Shown here piece by piece: positions 1 through 9,215 of a stretch of DNA of 64,000 nucleotides. The stretch is from DATFVA01 sp963745945 (GTDB lineage: Bacteria; Bacteroidota; Ignavibacteria; Ignavibacteriales; Ignavibacteriaceae). The notes beneath the pieces are model-generated. The model saw only the letters and a program-made list of their open reading frames with translations, made no database searches and had not been told where the DNA came from. Location: NCBI GenBank assembly GCA_963745945.1, contig CAVUZG010000003.1:5095-69094 (forward strand), written 5' to 3'. The position numbers were made by a program, and so were the translations under genes. Every line of letters begins with the position of its first letter. Positions within the stretch are counted from its first letter, which is position 1.

Positions 1-2
1 AC

Positions 3-152
3 GAGTTAAATGTCACTCACTCTATCAAAGAACTAAAAAAAAATTTTGAAACCTTCTTTAAAGAAGGGCTTCAAATTTACTTCCTCTCCTATCGAAAGTC
101 AAGAGAGTTATTAATCATTTCAATTTTATTTTTTGATTTTACGTGTTTTTGA
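3..152 (+). CDS. possible 3' end of a gene entering from the left edge
   Basis: One forward frame is open from the window edge for 49 codons and ends in TGA at 150-152. The first half has ordinary charged composition (SIKELKKNFETFFKEG), the last part is Phe/Leu rich. In such AT-rich DNA an open run of this length can arise by chance, and no family is recognised. If real, it would converge on the polysaccharide export gene that follows. Low confidence. Confidence 0.2.
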   Translation, partial: ELNVTHSIKELKKNFETFFKEGLQIYFLSYRKSRELLIISILFFDFTCF

Positions 153-239
153 ATAGCAAAATCAATTCTAAAACAGCCTTTCAAATATATAGGATTTATT
201 AAGAATGTCAAGTTTTAATCAGTACAAAAATCGTTAGCT

Positions 240-1679
240 TCATTTTGTAAGATTAACAATAAGAAGTGCAATTGTTGCAAGACTTCCTATAATACCTAAA
301 AACAAACTGGTTGTTTTTACATAATACATAAATGATCTTGAAATAGATCTTGGAACATATATATAATCCCCTTCCTCCACAGTAATTCCATCTTTGTCAA
401 TAGGAATCCATTCTTTAGTAGCAGCTTTTATCAACATAATATCGTCACGCGCATATTCGCCCGTTCCGCCGGCTTCGTTCAGATAATATTTGTAATTCTC
501 ACCATCAACAAAATTCACTCTTCCAGGTTTTGCTACCTGACCGAACACATAAACTGTTTTTTCTCTTTTAGGAATAATTATTACATCGCCATCATTAACT
601 ACATAGTTTGATACGTTTGAACTCGTATCATTAATTTTAGTGAAATCTACCGGTCCGCTTTCTAATAACACTCTTAACTCGTTCTCCATTAAAAAATATG
701 ATGAATCCATTTCATCCACATTCGACATTCTGAACATCATAAAATTCTGGAAACGTAAAAGGAAATTTGTGAGCTTAGGGTCCAGCACTTCCGTATAATT
801 ATCAAACTTTACTCCATAATAATTTTCCAATAACAGCGGAAGACTATTTCCTGTATAAAGCCTTGCCCTGGTTAATGAAGCATCATTTTTAAATCCACCG
901 GATTTTTCAATAACCTGTTTAATTGTAGTGCTATTTTTGGTAACAGGAATTCTGCCGGGATTATTTACTTCTCCAATTACCATAACGCTAAATCCCTTTT
1001 TTTGTGATTCATCAGCAACTACAATTATTCCATCACCTCTTTCTAATACCGGGTTGCTATTAATATCTGTCTGGATTATATCCATTTGATTTCCATCATA
1101 ACTTAACCGATGAATTTCAACTCTATCTATTTTTTCATAAGCTTTATTGATTCCCTGTGCTAATTCAAGTGCATCCTGAAGACGATCTCCTTCTACAAAG
1201 AAAAATTTACCCGGACTATTAACTGCACCCGAGACTGTAAAAGAATTATGTTCGAAATCTGGTTGAGGGAAGATGATTACATCATCATTTTTGAGATAAG
1301 GATTGTTTGAAAAGTCTCCGTCCAATCTGAATTTTTGCAAATCAAGTTTAAGCACTTCACCAGTTGATCTTTTAAGAATTATATTCCTAAGCACATAATT
1401 ATTAAGTTTTTTATTTATCTCTTTAATCATTATGGGATCATTTGTGGCTTTTGATAAATCAAGTTTAGCCTGATCATACATCCTGGTAATAAAAGCATCA
1501 ACACGTTCTGTTATTAAAGCAGGGAAAGTTCCGGTAACTACAAACTCACCCCCGATAGTTACACTTATAGTTCCCATTTGAAGCATGTCATTACCATTTA
1601 GATTTAGCTTTGAATCTAACTGTGCGTTGACATTTATATTTAAAATAAACAAAACTAATAAGCTTAAAATTTTTCTCAT
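240..1679 (-). CDS. SLBB-domain polysaccharide export protein
   Basis: Likely outer-membrane/periplasmic component of a Wza-like exopolysaccharide or capsule export machine. The 479-residue protein starts with a Sec signal peptide (about residues 1-20, ending NVNAQ). Three SLBB-like beta-grasp units can be seen from their repeated V-x-G-x-V-x-x-P-G cores near residues 150-157 (SGAVNSPG), 236-242 (GEVNNPG) and 380-386 (GQVAKPG). Each is preceded by a D-x-V-I-I-x-P segment typical of SLBB/poly-export proteins. The C-terminus has one hydrophobic helix (about 456-476), so it may be anchored by its tail. It lies 34 bp downstream of rmlB on the same strand, which fits a surface polysaccharide locus continuing to the left. 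The family is clear, the exact polymer unknown. Confidence 0.85.
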   Translation of the reverse strand: MRKILSLLVLFILNINVNAQLDSKLNLNGNDMLQMGTISVTIGGEFVVTGTFPALITERVDAFITRMYDQAKLDLSKATNDPIMIKEINKKLNNYVLRNIILKRSTGEVLKLDLQKFRLDGDFSNNPYLKNDDVIIFPQPDFEHNSFTVSGAVNSPGKFFFVEGDRLQDALELAQGINKAYEKIDRVEIHRLSYDGNQMDIIQTDINSNPVLERGDGIIVVADESQKKGFSVMVIGEVNNPGRIPVTKNSTTIKQVIEKSGGFKNDASLTRARLYTGNSLPLLLENYYGVKFDNYTEVLDPKLTNFLLRFQNFMMFRMSNVDEMDSSYFLMENELRVLLESGPVDFTKINDTSSNVSNYVVNDGDVIIIPKREKTVYVFGQVAKPGRVNFVDGENYKYYLNEAGGTGEYARDDIMLIKAATKEWIPIDKDGITVEEGDYIYVPRSISRSFMYYVKTTSLFLGIIGSLATIALLIVNLTK

Positions 1680-1713
1680 GTAATTAGTCTTCCGGTTTTC
1701 ATCTTAAAAATTT

Positions 1714-2725
1714 TTAGAGTTGATACTGAAGTTTATAGTAGTCCTGATACTCTCCCGAAACTATCCTTGTCCACCACAAATCATTCTGAAGATACCAGTC
1801 AATTGTTTTTTTAATTGCTTCCTCAAAAGTAAAAGCCGGTTTCCATCCTAACTCACTTTTAATTTTAGTTGAGTCAATTGCATATCTTTTATCATGGCCG
1901 GGTCGATCTTTAACGAATTCAATCAGGGTTTCCGGTTTATTTAAATGTTTTAAAATGAGTTTTATAATTTTCAGGTTCGGCATTTCATTGGAGGCACCAA
2001 TATTATATACCTGCCCGGGTTTGCCTTTTTGAAAAACCAAATCAATTGCCCTGTTATGATCATCTACAAATATCCAATCACGAACATTCATACCATCTCC
2101 GTAAACAGGAAGTGTTTTATCATTTAAAGAGTTTAAGATCATTAGTGGTATCAGTTTTTCAGGAAATTGATAAGGACCATAATTATTTGAACATCTTGTA
2201 ATAACAACAGGCATTCCATAGGTGTGAAAGAAAGCTAAAGCCATCATGTCTGCGGCAGCTTTACTTGAAGAATAAGGGCTATTAGGAGAAAGTGGCGTGC
2301 TTTCAGTAAACAATCCGTCTTTGCCAAGACTACCGTAAACCTCGTCCGTAGAAACCTGAATAAATTTTTCTACTTCAAATTTACGGGCAGTTTCAAGTAA
2401 AACATTGGTCCCAATTACATTTGTTCTGATAAAAAACTTCAGAGCCAAGTATGCTTCTATCAACATGTGATTCAGCTGCAAAATTAATTACATAGTTTAT
2501 TTCGTATTTTTGAAAAAGAAATCCAACTAATTCGGCGTTTGTAATATCGCCTTTTACGAAAACAAAATTCGGATTATCTTCACACTGAACGAGGTTCTCC
2601 AGATTTCCGGCGTAGGTAAGTTTATCAATATTAATTATACGATAATCGGCATGCTCTTTAAGCATCAAGTTGATAAAATTACTGCCAATAAATCCGGCAC
2701 CGCCGGTTATTAAAATATTTTTCAT
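1714..2725 (-). CDS. rmlB: dTDP-glucose 4,6-dehydratase, frameshifted
   Basis: Converts dTDP-glucose to dTDP-4-keto-6-deoxyglucose, the second step of dTDP-rhamnose and other deoxysugar synthesis (cytoplasm, NAD-dependent extended SDR). The N-terminal piece starts at 2725 with the Rossmann motif GGAGFIGS (residues 8-15) and reaches AAESHVDRSI. The C-terminal piece carries STDEVYG, the YSSSK catalytic Tyr/Lys pair and the RPGHDKRYAID signature of RmlB. The frames join at an A6 run, 2431-2436: dropping one base gives GSEVFIRTNVIGT and a protein of about 336 residues, close to normal RmlB length. As sequenced, the N-terminal frame ends after 110 codons. A homopolymer sequencing error is the simplest explanation. 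The start abuts the stop of the upstream outer-membrane gene, so the two are probably co-transcribed. Confidence 0.88.
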
Positions 2726-3460
2726 TTAAAAAGCAAAAAATCCTAAAAATATTCCTGTTTGAATAAAGAAACTATTACCATTAAAATCAGAAGGAACATT
2801 ACTAAGTTCCTGATCATTTTCTATAGACCATTTTTCACCTAAAGATAACTGATACCCTGCTCCAACTCTTATCGCAACAAACCTGTAAATTGGAATATCC
2901 AAATTAAGCATAGGTGAAATTAACCAGTAACTTCCTGTGACTGTTCTGCTGATGTTATCTGTTTGAGATGAATTTCCAAATTCTCCTGTTATATTATTCC
3001 ACGAAAAATTTCCTTTGTTTTTATAAATCTGCGCACTTATGCTTCCGCCGCCGATCATTGTTCCAACAGAAATTCCAAAAGTTCTAACGAACGGTAAAGT
3101 ATATTCAATACTTAATCCGCCACCGCCGATGGAATATCTTACTTCCCTGGTAAAACCATCTGATGATGATTGTACCAATTCCGAAGTTGAACCGCCATAA
3201 CCGCCGCCGCCAATACGTAAAAATTTAACAAGACCGATATAAAAAAATCCTGCACCACCTGTTGTAAAAATTGCTTTATTTGTCAGCTTTGGAAAATCTG
3301 CAGGTAAAACATCGTTTAATGGTTTAACATTTGGAAAAGTAAATCCTGGAGTAAAGCCACCTCCACCGCCGAATGGAGCATCAAAATATCTTGATTCCTG
3401 CGCGAAATTTCCGGTTGCCGCAAATAAAATTACAATTAATACAAAGATTATTTTTTTCAT
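2726..3460 (-). CDS. predicted outer-membrane beta-barrel protein, unknown function
   Basis: A 244-residue exported protein with a Sec signal peptide (about 1-20, ending NFAQE). It is rich in glycine and aromatic residues, with glycine clusters near the N-terminus (FGGGGGF, IGGGGYGG) and alternating hydrophobic strands ending in phenylalanine (FLGFFAF). A C-terminal aromatic residue is typical of barrels inserted by the BAM complex. I recognise no specific family. The stop codon directly abuts the rmlB start codon, suggesting one transcript with the polysaccharide genes. It could be an assembly or accessory porin of the export system, but that is inference from position only. Confidence 0.65.
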   Translation of the reverse strand: MKKIIFVLIVILFAATGNFAQESRYFDAPFGGGGGFTPGFTFPNVKPLNDVLPADFPKLTNKAIFTTGGAGFFYIGLVKFLRIGGGGYGGSTSELVQSSSDGFTREVRYSIGGGGLSIEYTLPFVRTFGISVGTMIGGGSISAQIYKNKGNFSWNNITGEFGNSSQTDNISRTVTGSYWLISPMLNLDIPIYRFVAIRVGAGYQLSLGEKWSIENDQELSNVPSDFNGNSFFIQTGIFLGFFAF

Positions 3461-3581
3461 AAAAGCAAAGTTATTAATTTATAAATTTATCAGAAAGTAG
3501 AGTTAAAAACAAAGAAAACAATTATAAAACATAAGTAAAGAAGAGTCATATTTTTAGTCACTAATTCAGGTATTTAGTATA

Positions 3582-4463
3582 ATGAGAATATTAATAACAG
3601 GTGGAAGCGGGTTGCTCGGGCAATATTTGAATATCGAATTGTCTAAACATCATTCGATTCTGACTCTATATAATAAAGACATTAGAAATTGTGTAAACTT
3701 CAACTCAGCTAAAATAGATATAACCAATAGAAATATTCTGCAGGAACTTTTTTATTCCTTTAATCCGGGAGTAGTTATTCACACTGCAGCAATTTCAAAT
3801 CCTCAATTGGCAGCGAGTACTGATTCAAAAATGGTTTACAAAACAAATGTTAATGCAACTCAATTTATCGCTGAGCTGTGTTCCCAAAAAAGAGCAAGAT
3901 TAATTTATACCTCCACTGATCTTGTTTATGCAGGTTACAGAGGATCAATGTTAAAAGAAGATTCTAAATTAAATCCAGTTTCTTTATACGCAGAAACAAA
4001 GTTAATGGGTGAAATGAAAATAAAAGATACCTTTAACGACTATTTGATACTGAGAACAGCTTTAATGTTTGGATTTGGATTGAACAACAGCTACAATCAT
4101 TTTCATCAAATGTATATGAATTTGAAAAATCACATACCTGTAAAACTTTTTACCGATCAATTCAGAACACCGGTTGAGTTAAGTAATGCAGCCAAAATAA
4201 TTTTCCAGCTAATTCAAAAAGAAATTAAAGAAGAAACCATAAACCTGGGCGGAAAAGAAAGGATTTCCAGATTTCAGCTTGGTGAAATACTTTGTGAGAC
4301 TGCAGGCTTTGATAAGAATCTTTTATTAAAAATATCAATGGATGATATCCCCGCTCTTCCAAAGGTTGAAGATGTTTCAATGGATACAAGTAAGCTTAAA
4401 TCTTTCGGGATTGAAATCAAGTCTCTTAAAGAATCAATGAGAGACTTAATCAATGAAAAATAA
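3582..4463 (+). CDS. RmlD-like NAD(P)-dependent sugar-nucleotide reductase
   Basis: Extended short-chain dehydrogenase of the dTDP-4-dehydrorhamnose reductase (RmlD substrate-binding) type, 293 residues. The Rossmann motif GGSGLLG is at residues 7-13. YTSTDLVY and the catalytic YAETK (Tyr136, Lys140) follow, with the C-terminal substrate-binding region after them. Length and order match RmlD, but the whole-protein signature is loose, so other 4-ketosugar reductases or epimerases are possible. It is transcribed divergently from the rmlB operon across a 121-bp gap that must hold both promoters. Together with rmlB it suggests deoxysugar precursor synthesis for a surface glycan. Confidence 0.75.
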   Translation: MRILITGGSGLLGQYLNIELSKHHSILTLYNKDIRNCVNFNSAKIDITNRNILQELFYSFNPGVVIHTAAISNPQLAASTDSKMVYKTNVNATQFIAELCSQKRARLIYTSTDLVYAGYRGSMLKEDSKLNPVSLYAETKLMGEMKIKDTFNDYLILRTALMFGFGLNNSYNHFHQMYMNLKNHIPVKLFTDQFRTPVELSNAAKIIFQLIQKEIKEETINLGGKERISRFQLGEILCETAGFDKNLLLKISMDDIPALPKVEDVSMDTSKLKSFGIEIKSLKESMRDLINEK

Positions 4464-4469
4464 AGAGGA

Positions 4470-5348
4470 TTAATTTCCTATCATATTTTCCTGGTTAGGA
4501 TCTATGGCTCTGATAACAATAATACCGGTATCCTTTTTTATTTTATTTATATAAGATGAAAGGGTATCTTCAGTAATTTGCACTTTTTTACCTACATTGG
4601 GAGCATGCAGAAGATGGATTCTGTTATCTTCCATTCTAACCGCAATTCCGACGTGGTCAACATCCAAACCGGGAATATTAGTGGTGAAAGCAATTATATC
4701 TCCATTTTCGATCTGATTTTCTATGAATCCAATTCTTTCTTTCGGGACGTAGAAATAATTTCTTCTGCTGATTTCAGCTTCCTGTTTTCTAATCTCTTTA
4801 ACAAACTCAGGATGTTCTTTAAGTTGTTCGTAACTCCCGGTATGAGTAGTCATAAAGTTCAGGTGAAACTGTATTGGTTTACCTCCGACTAATTCTGTAA
4901 CATCATCCACAATACCTTTATGCTCGTTATCATAAATCCAATCGGTAAAATAATTTAACCTACTTGGATATTTGTCTATCACTCCATCTCTGTATCTTAT
5001 TTTCTGTAATTCATTCTCAAAATCCTTGAATGAAGATTTTCCGGATTTAATTAGTCTGGCAAATGCTAAAGTATTTTCTACAAAAGTTGTACAATCAAGA
5101 CCAGATAAATTTATGACAAGTTGCTCATCCCCTTTTCTTTCAATTCCGTAAGGAAGATAATCTGTACCAAGAAATGTTTTGCCTATATCTGCTACCACGT
5201 CACCCATAGATTCCTCGGCAAGTTTTGCAGAATTAGCATAAGAAAATTTCTCCTTGCAAATTGCAACATCACTATCCGAGTATATCTGTGAGAAAATGCT
5301 GACAGGAAAAAGTAAAAAAAGAAATATAATCTTCGATAAATTATTCAT
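4470..5348 (-). CDS. DUF1460 (NlpC/P60-like) exported hydrolase
   Basis: Member of the DUF1460 family, a papain-like fold related to NlpC/P60 cell-wall amidases. Signal peptide about 1-20 (PVSIFSQ). The core has the expected nucleophile in GLDCTTFVEN (Cys86) and a later histidine in DVDHVGIAVR (His232), the usual Cys/His pair. The 292-residue length fits. Probable role is periplasmic peptidoglycan or muropeptide cleavage, inferred from the family; substrate not shown. Its ATG overlaps the dnaB stop codon by 4 bp (ATGA), so it is translationally coupled upstream of dnaB. It converges with the RmlD-like gene, whose stop lies only 6 bp away. Confidence 0.8.
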   Translation of the reverse strand: MNNLSKIIFLFLLFPVSIFSQIYSDSDVAICKEKFSYANSAKLAEESMGDVVADIGKTFLGTDYLPYGIERKGDEQLVINLSGLDCTTFVENTLAFARLIKSGKSSFKDFENELQKIRYRDGVIDKYPSRLNYFTDWIYDNEHKGIVDDVTELVGGKPIQFHLNFMTTHTGSYEQLKEHPEFVKEIRKQEAEISRRNYFYVPKERIGFIENQIENGDIIAFTTNIPGLDVDHVGIAVRMEDNRIHLLHAPNVGKKVQITEDTLSSYINKIKKDTGIIVIRAIDPNQENMIGN

Positions 5349-6775
5349 ATTATATCTTCATTCGTTGGTATGATAGAATATTCCTCTATCTGTCTTGCGT
5401 GAGCAAGGTTCTCAAACCTGGCATATTCTTTAATAAATGCGAGTCTTATATCTCCGGTCGGACCATTTCTTTGTTTTCCGATTATCACTTCAGCTACTCC
5501 ATCTGTTGAACTGGCGTCATCAGCAAAATTTTTAATCCCATAATATTCCGGACGATTTAAGAATAGGACAACATCCGCATCCTGTTCAATTGAACCAGAT
5601 TCTCTCAAATCTGAAAGCTGTGGTCTTTTGTCATTTCTTGTCTCAACAGCACGGTTTAATTGAGCCAATGCAATTACAGGTATGTTAAGTTCCTTTGCAA
5701 GCGATTTAAGCGAACGGGATATGTGTGAGATTTCTCTTTCACGACTCTCAGAATTTGAGGGTCCCTGCATAAGCTGTAGATAGTCAATTATTATCATCCC
5801 TACATTTTTTTCAGATTTCAGTCTTCTCGCTTTAGCTCTTATCTCAAGTACCGTCTGAGCTGGGGTATCATCAATATAAAGAGGGCTTTCAATCAACCTG
5901 TGAGCATTCTTGCTCAGTTTAACTCCTTCTTCTGAAGGTAATTTTCCAGTTCTCACAAGGTGGGCATTTAGTCGTCCTTCAGCACAAAGCATACGAATAA
6001 TCAATTGCATTGTAGCCATTTCAAGACTGAATATTCCCACCGGAATTTTGTGATCAACTGCTGCATTTCGTGCAAGTGTTAGTGCAAGAGCAGTTTTTCC
6101 CATAGAAGGACGAGCCGCAATTATTATCAAATCCGATTTTTGAAATCCTCCAAGCATGTCATCTAGCTGATAAAATCCTGTTGGAACAGAGAACTTCTGT
6201 TTTGTATTTGAATGGATAGCCTCGATATATTCCAGAGCATCCCGCACAGCACGATCCATTCCCACAAAAGATTTTTTAAGATGAGTTTCAGTAATCTCAA
6301 ATATTTTTCTTTCAGCCTGATCGAGAATATCAAAAGCATCTTCTGTTCCCTGGTAAGCTGCCTTTGCAATTTCGTGTGCACTTGTAATTAAACCACGAAG
6401 TATTTCTTTTTCTAAAATAATTTTTGCGTGATATTCAATATTCGCAGCTGATGAGATATTCTGTGATAACTTACTTAAATAAACCGCCCCTCCAACATCT
6501 TCAGCCTGTTCTCTTTTCTTCAGTTCTTCGTATAGAGTAACAGTGTCAATTGGTTCACCGGATTCGAATAGTGATACCATAGCTTCAAAAATCAGTCTGT
6601 GTTCTTTCAGATAAAAACTCGCCGGAGTGAGAAGCTCAATAGCTTTAGGAACAGCTTCCCTTTCAATCATCATCGCACCAAGTACAGATGCTTCAATATC
6701 AGTTGCGGCTGGTGGTTTCACATCAGCAGGGATAAGCTTTGTTATGTTTTCGTTATTGTTTCTTGTTTTTGCCAT
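5345..6775 (-). CDS. dnaB: replicative DNA helicase DnaB
   Basis: Hexameric 5'-3' helicase that unwinds DNA ahead of the replisome. The N-terminal DnaB domain (about 22-125, starting DIEASVLGAMM) is followed by a linker and the RecA-like C-terminal domain. Walker A is ARPSMGKT (221-228), Walker B is GMIIIDYLQLM (near 327-337), and the arginine-finger and ESGSIEQDAD regions follow. At 476 residues it has normal length with no intein insertion. A consensus DnaA box lies just upstream of the start (see 6797-6805). Its stop codon overlaps the start of the DUF1460 gene. Identification is secure. Confidence 0.97.
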   Translation of the reverse strand: MAKTRNNNENITKLIPADVKPPAATDIEASVLGAMMIEREAVPKAIELLTPASFYLKEHRLIFEAMVSLFESGEPIDTVTLYEELKKREQAEDVGGAVYLSKLSQNISSAANIEYHAKIILEKEILRGLITSAHEIAKAAYQGTEDAFDILDQAERKIFEITETHLKKSFVGMDRAVRDALEYIEAIHSNTKQKFSVPTGFYQLDDMLGGFQKSDLIIIAARPSMGKTALALTLARNAAVDHKIPVGIFSLEMATMQLIIRMLCAEGRLNAHLVRTGKLPSEEGVKLSKNAHRLIESPLYIDDTPAQTVLEIRAKARRLKSEKNVGMIIIDYLQLMQGPSNSESREREISHISRSLKSLAKELNIPVIALAQLNRAVETRNDKRPQLSDLRESGSIEQDADVVLFLNRPEYYGIKNFADDASSTDGVAEVIIGKQRNGPTGDIRLAFIKEYARFENLAHARQIEEYSIIPTNEDII

Positions 6776-6796
6776 TTGAAAATCTTATGAACTGAA

Positions 6797-6805
6797 TTAT
6801 CCACA
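6797..6805. promoter_or_regulatory. DnaA box upstream of dnaB
   Basis: TTATCCACA, an exact match to the strict bacterial DnaA-box consensus, begins 22 bp upstream of the dnaB start codon. It lies in the 125-bp gap between dnaB and the uracil-DNA glycosylase gene. Its position suggests that DnaA could control dnaB transcription. No second strict box was seen nearby, so this is not an origin. Confidence 0.5.
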
Positions 6806-6900
6806 ACTTATTAACATAGTTTTTACATATTTAAACTTATTAAAAAATAAATAGAGGGTAATGCAGTTGCAAGTTAAATCAGCCTGGGTTGAAGAATTTG

Positions 6901-7626
6901 TTACAACATTTCATCATATAATTTTCTGAACTTCTGTACATCTTCCCAGCATCCTCTTTTCCAGTTAGGATTCCTTAACAAAGCTGCGGGATGGTAAGTA
7001 ACCATTGTTTTTATTCCATGGTAATCGAATACCTGACCGCGCATTTTTGTTAGTGAATCTCTTTTCTTTAATAATCCCTGGGCAGCCGTTAAGCCAAGTG
7101 CAAGTATTAATTTAGGTTTTATCAATTCAATTTGTTTATTAAGATAAGGAAAGCATGCGTCCATTTCATCACTTGTGGGTGTACGGTTACCGGGAGGACG
7201 ACTTTTTACAATATTGGCAATGTAAACTTCTTCACGGTTAAAGTTTATTGCTTTTAAAATATCATTCAATAATTTTCCTGCTCTGCCAACAAATGGCTCT
7301 CCCTGTTTATCCTCTTCGGCTCCGGGCCCTTCTCCTACAACTAATACTTTAGCATTTGGATCTCCAACACCAAAGACAAACTTATTTCTGGATTTATGGA
7401 GCGGACACTTTTTGCAATCCTTTATAAGTTCATTCAATTCTTCCAGTGTTTTTGATTTTTCCCAATCTTCTTTGGGCTTTTCAAACAACGGGATTTCTTT
7501 TCCAGATTCTTTTACCATATTTTTTACCAGATCCGTTCTACGCTTATATATATTATTTTCAAATAGTTCGTCACCAAAAATTTCTTTTTGATCTATTAAC
7601 GCCTGTATTAATTCATCTTTTATCAT
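6901..7626 (-). CDS. type-4 uracil-DNA glycosylase (Fe-S)
   Basis: Removes uracil from DNA arising by cytosine deamination, starting base-excision repair. The 241-residue protein has motif A GEGPGAEED (98-106) followed by GEPFVGRAGKLL, and motif B YHPAALLRNP (211-220). Four cysteines suited to the family's [4Fe-4S] cluster are present: Cys71 and Cys74 (CKKC), Cys158 and Cys226. These features define family 4 rather than Ung. There is an N-terminal extension of about 60 residues ahead of the catalytic core, as is common in this family. It sits upstream of dnaB on the same strand, separated by 125 bp. Confidence 0.93.
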   Translation of the reverse strand: MIKDELIQALIDQKEIFGDELFENNIYKRRTDLVKNMVKESGKEIPLFEKPKEDWEKSKTLEELNELIKDCKKCPLHKSRNKFVFGVGDPNAKVLVVGEGPGAEEDKQGEPFVGRAGKLLNDILKAINFNREEVYIANIVKSRPPGNRTPTSDEMDACFPYLNKQIELIKPKLILALGLTAAQGLLKKRDSLTKMRGQVFDYHGIKTMVTYHPAALLRNPNWKRGCWEDVQKFRKLYDEML

Positions 7627-7672
7627 GAGGATAGTAATTTAAAAATATTTTTCAGACAAAGAAGGAAATTGA

Positions 7673-8891
7673 TCAGCTTTTAATTTTAATTATTTCAGAG
7701 AGAATTTTATTTGCAGCCTGAAACTTGGACATTAATGGAAACTTAACAGGTTTTCCGCTTTTATGAAGTATTGTTATTTTATTTGTATCAAACTCAAATC
7801 CGCTCTTTTTATCTTTTAAAGAATTTAATACTATTAAATCAAGATTTTTGTTCTTCATTTTCTTTTTTGCATTTGCTAATTCATTATCTGTCTCAAGTGC
7901 AAATCCAACCACAATTTGATTTTCCTTCTTTACCGATCCGAGTATATCTATTGTTTCAACTAGATTAATTGAAGAAAGATTTTCTTCTTCCTTTTTTATT
8001 TTTTTCGTAGAAATCTTTTTGGTTTTATAATCTGCTACAGCCGCCGACATTATCAGAATATCATTTGAAGAAAAATATTTACTAACCTGTTGATTCATTT
8101 CCTCCGCTGATCTGATTTTTATTAATTTAATTTCGGGGTATACATTTTCAGCAGAAGGACCGGAAATCAATGTAACATTTGCCCCGCGGAGGTAGGCTGT
8201 TTTTGCAATTGCAAATCCCATTTTACCGGAGGAACGATTTCCAATATATCTTACAGGATCAATATCCTCATAAGTAGGACCGGCTGTGATCAATATTTTT
8301 TCCCCGGTCAGATCCTTTTTATAGCCGGATAAAATCAATTCGGCAGCATCAATAATTTTATTATTGCCTGCAAGTCTTCCCTTTCCGTTTAAACCACTTG
8401 CAAGTTCACCTTCTTCAGCATCAACAATAAAATAACCAAGACTGGTTAGTTTATGAATATTTTCCTGGGTTAACGGGTTCATATACATATCAACATCTGC
8501 AGCAGGCGCAATGAGAAGTGGAGAACGAAGTGCGGTTACAACTGTTGTTAAAGCATTATCAGCAAATCCATGAGCTATTTTAGCTATAGAATTAATTGTT
8601 GCCGGAGCTATTATCATCAAATCAGCCCAGGTGCCATAATCTATATGCCAGGTATTAACTTCACAACCATTCGATTGCGAAACGGGAAATGTGTTTACTA
8701 TAACTTTATTTTTTGTAAGTGATGAGAATGTAAGTGGCGATATAAACTCGATAGCGGAAGGAGTCATAACAACTCTAACTTCCGCACCTCTCTGAACAAG
8801 TTCTCTTGCAAGGTAACATGCACTTATAGGCAGCAATACCGCCTGTTACCCCGAGAATTATTTTTTTTCCGGAAAGAACGTCATCAGACAT
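7673..8891 (-). CDS. coaBC: CoaBC phosphopantothenoylcysteine synthetase/decarboxylase, frameshifted
   Basis: Bifunctional flavoprotein of coenzyme A synthesis, joining cysteine to 4'-phosphopantothenate and decarboxylating the product. The true start is ATG at 8891, giving MSDDVLSGKKIILGVTGG and then IAAYK. Reading then jumps frame: one extra base at about 8822 separates AAYK from ACYLARELVQRG, where the rest continues. As sequenced, only a downstream fragment of about 387 residues is open. The CoaC domain shows the His-containing NTWHIDYGTWADL segment and a PAMN-like DVDMYMNP. The CoaB domain shows GPTYEDIDPVRYI and RSSGKMG. The indel is not in a homopolymer. The gene is essential in most bacteria, so an assembly error is likely. 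It is last in yicC-gmk-rpoZ-coaBC. Confidence 0.93.
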
Positions 8892-8909
8892 TTTATAACT
8901 TTTTGTTAA

Positions 8910-9215
8910 CTACTCAATCGAAGGTTTATTTTTGTATTCAAAGTCTACGTTGCCCTCGAGTAATTCATTTAGAGCCTGGATATGTGGTTTTTCTCGTTTT
9001 TCAAAATCAAGGGCTATTTTAAGCTGAGCAGGGTTATCAAATTCTTCACCTTCTTCATCTCCTGCTGCCACGGGAATAGTTGAAACAAGTGCGTTGTACT
9101 CAATTTTATTTTCGTCATTTATCTGGCGTGCTCTTTTTGCTGAAACAATTGCAGCCTCATAAATATTGGCAGCTTCTTTATCAATCACTCTTAAATCTAC
9201 CGGTTCTATGTTCAT
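8910..9215 (-). CDS. rpoZ: RNA polymerase omega-like subunit
   Basis: Small subunit that helps assemble RNA polymerase, 101 residues. The KEAANIYEAAIVSAKRARQI segment matches the conserved omega helix in which an Arg-Ala-Arg-Gln motif follows a short alanine-rich helix. A longer acidic C-terminal part follows, as in Bacteroidetes/Chlorobi omega proteins. Its position between gmk and coaBC is the classical place for rpoZ. The start overlaps the gmk stop by 4 bp, so translation is likely coupled. Confidence 0.85.
   Translation of the reverse strand: MNIEPVDLRVIDKEAANIYEAAIVSAKRARQINDENKIEYNALVSTIPVAAGDEEGEEFDNPAQLKIALDFEKREKPHIQALNELLEGNVDFEYKNKPSIE

Noticed and set aside
52..67. 16-bp palindrome CCTTCTTTAAAGAAGG near the left edge
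   Set aside because: Self-complementary, with no loop, inside a possible coding frame. No companion copy or T-run that would give it meaning.
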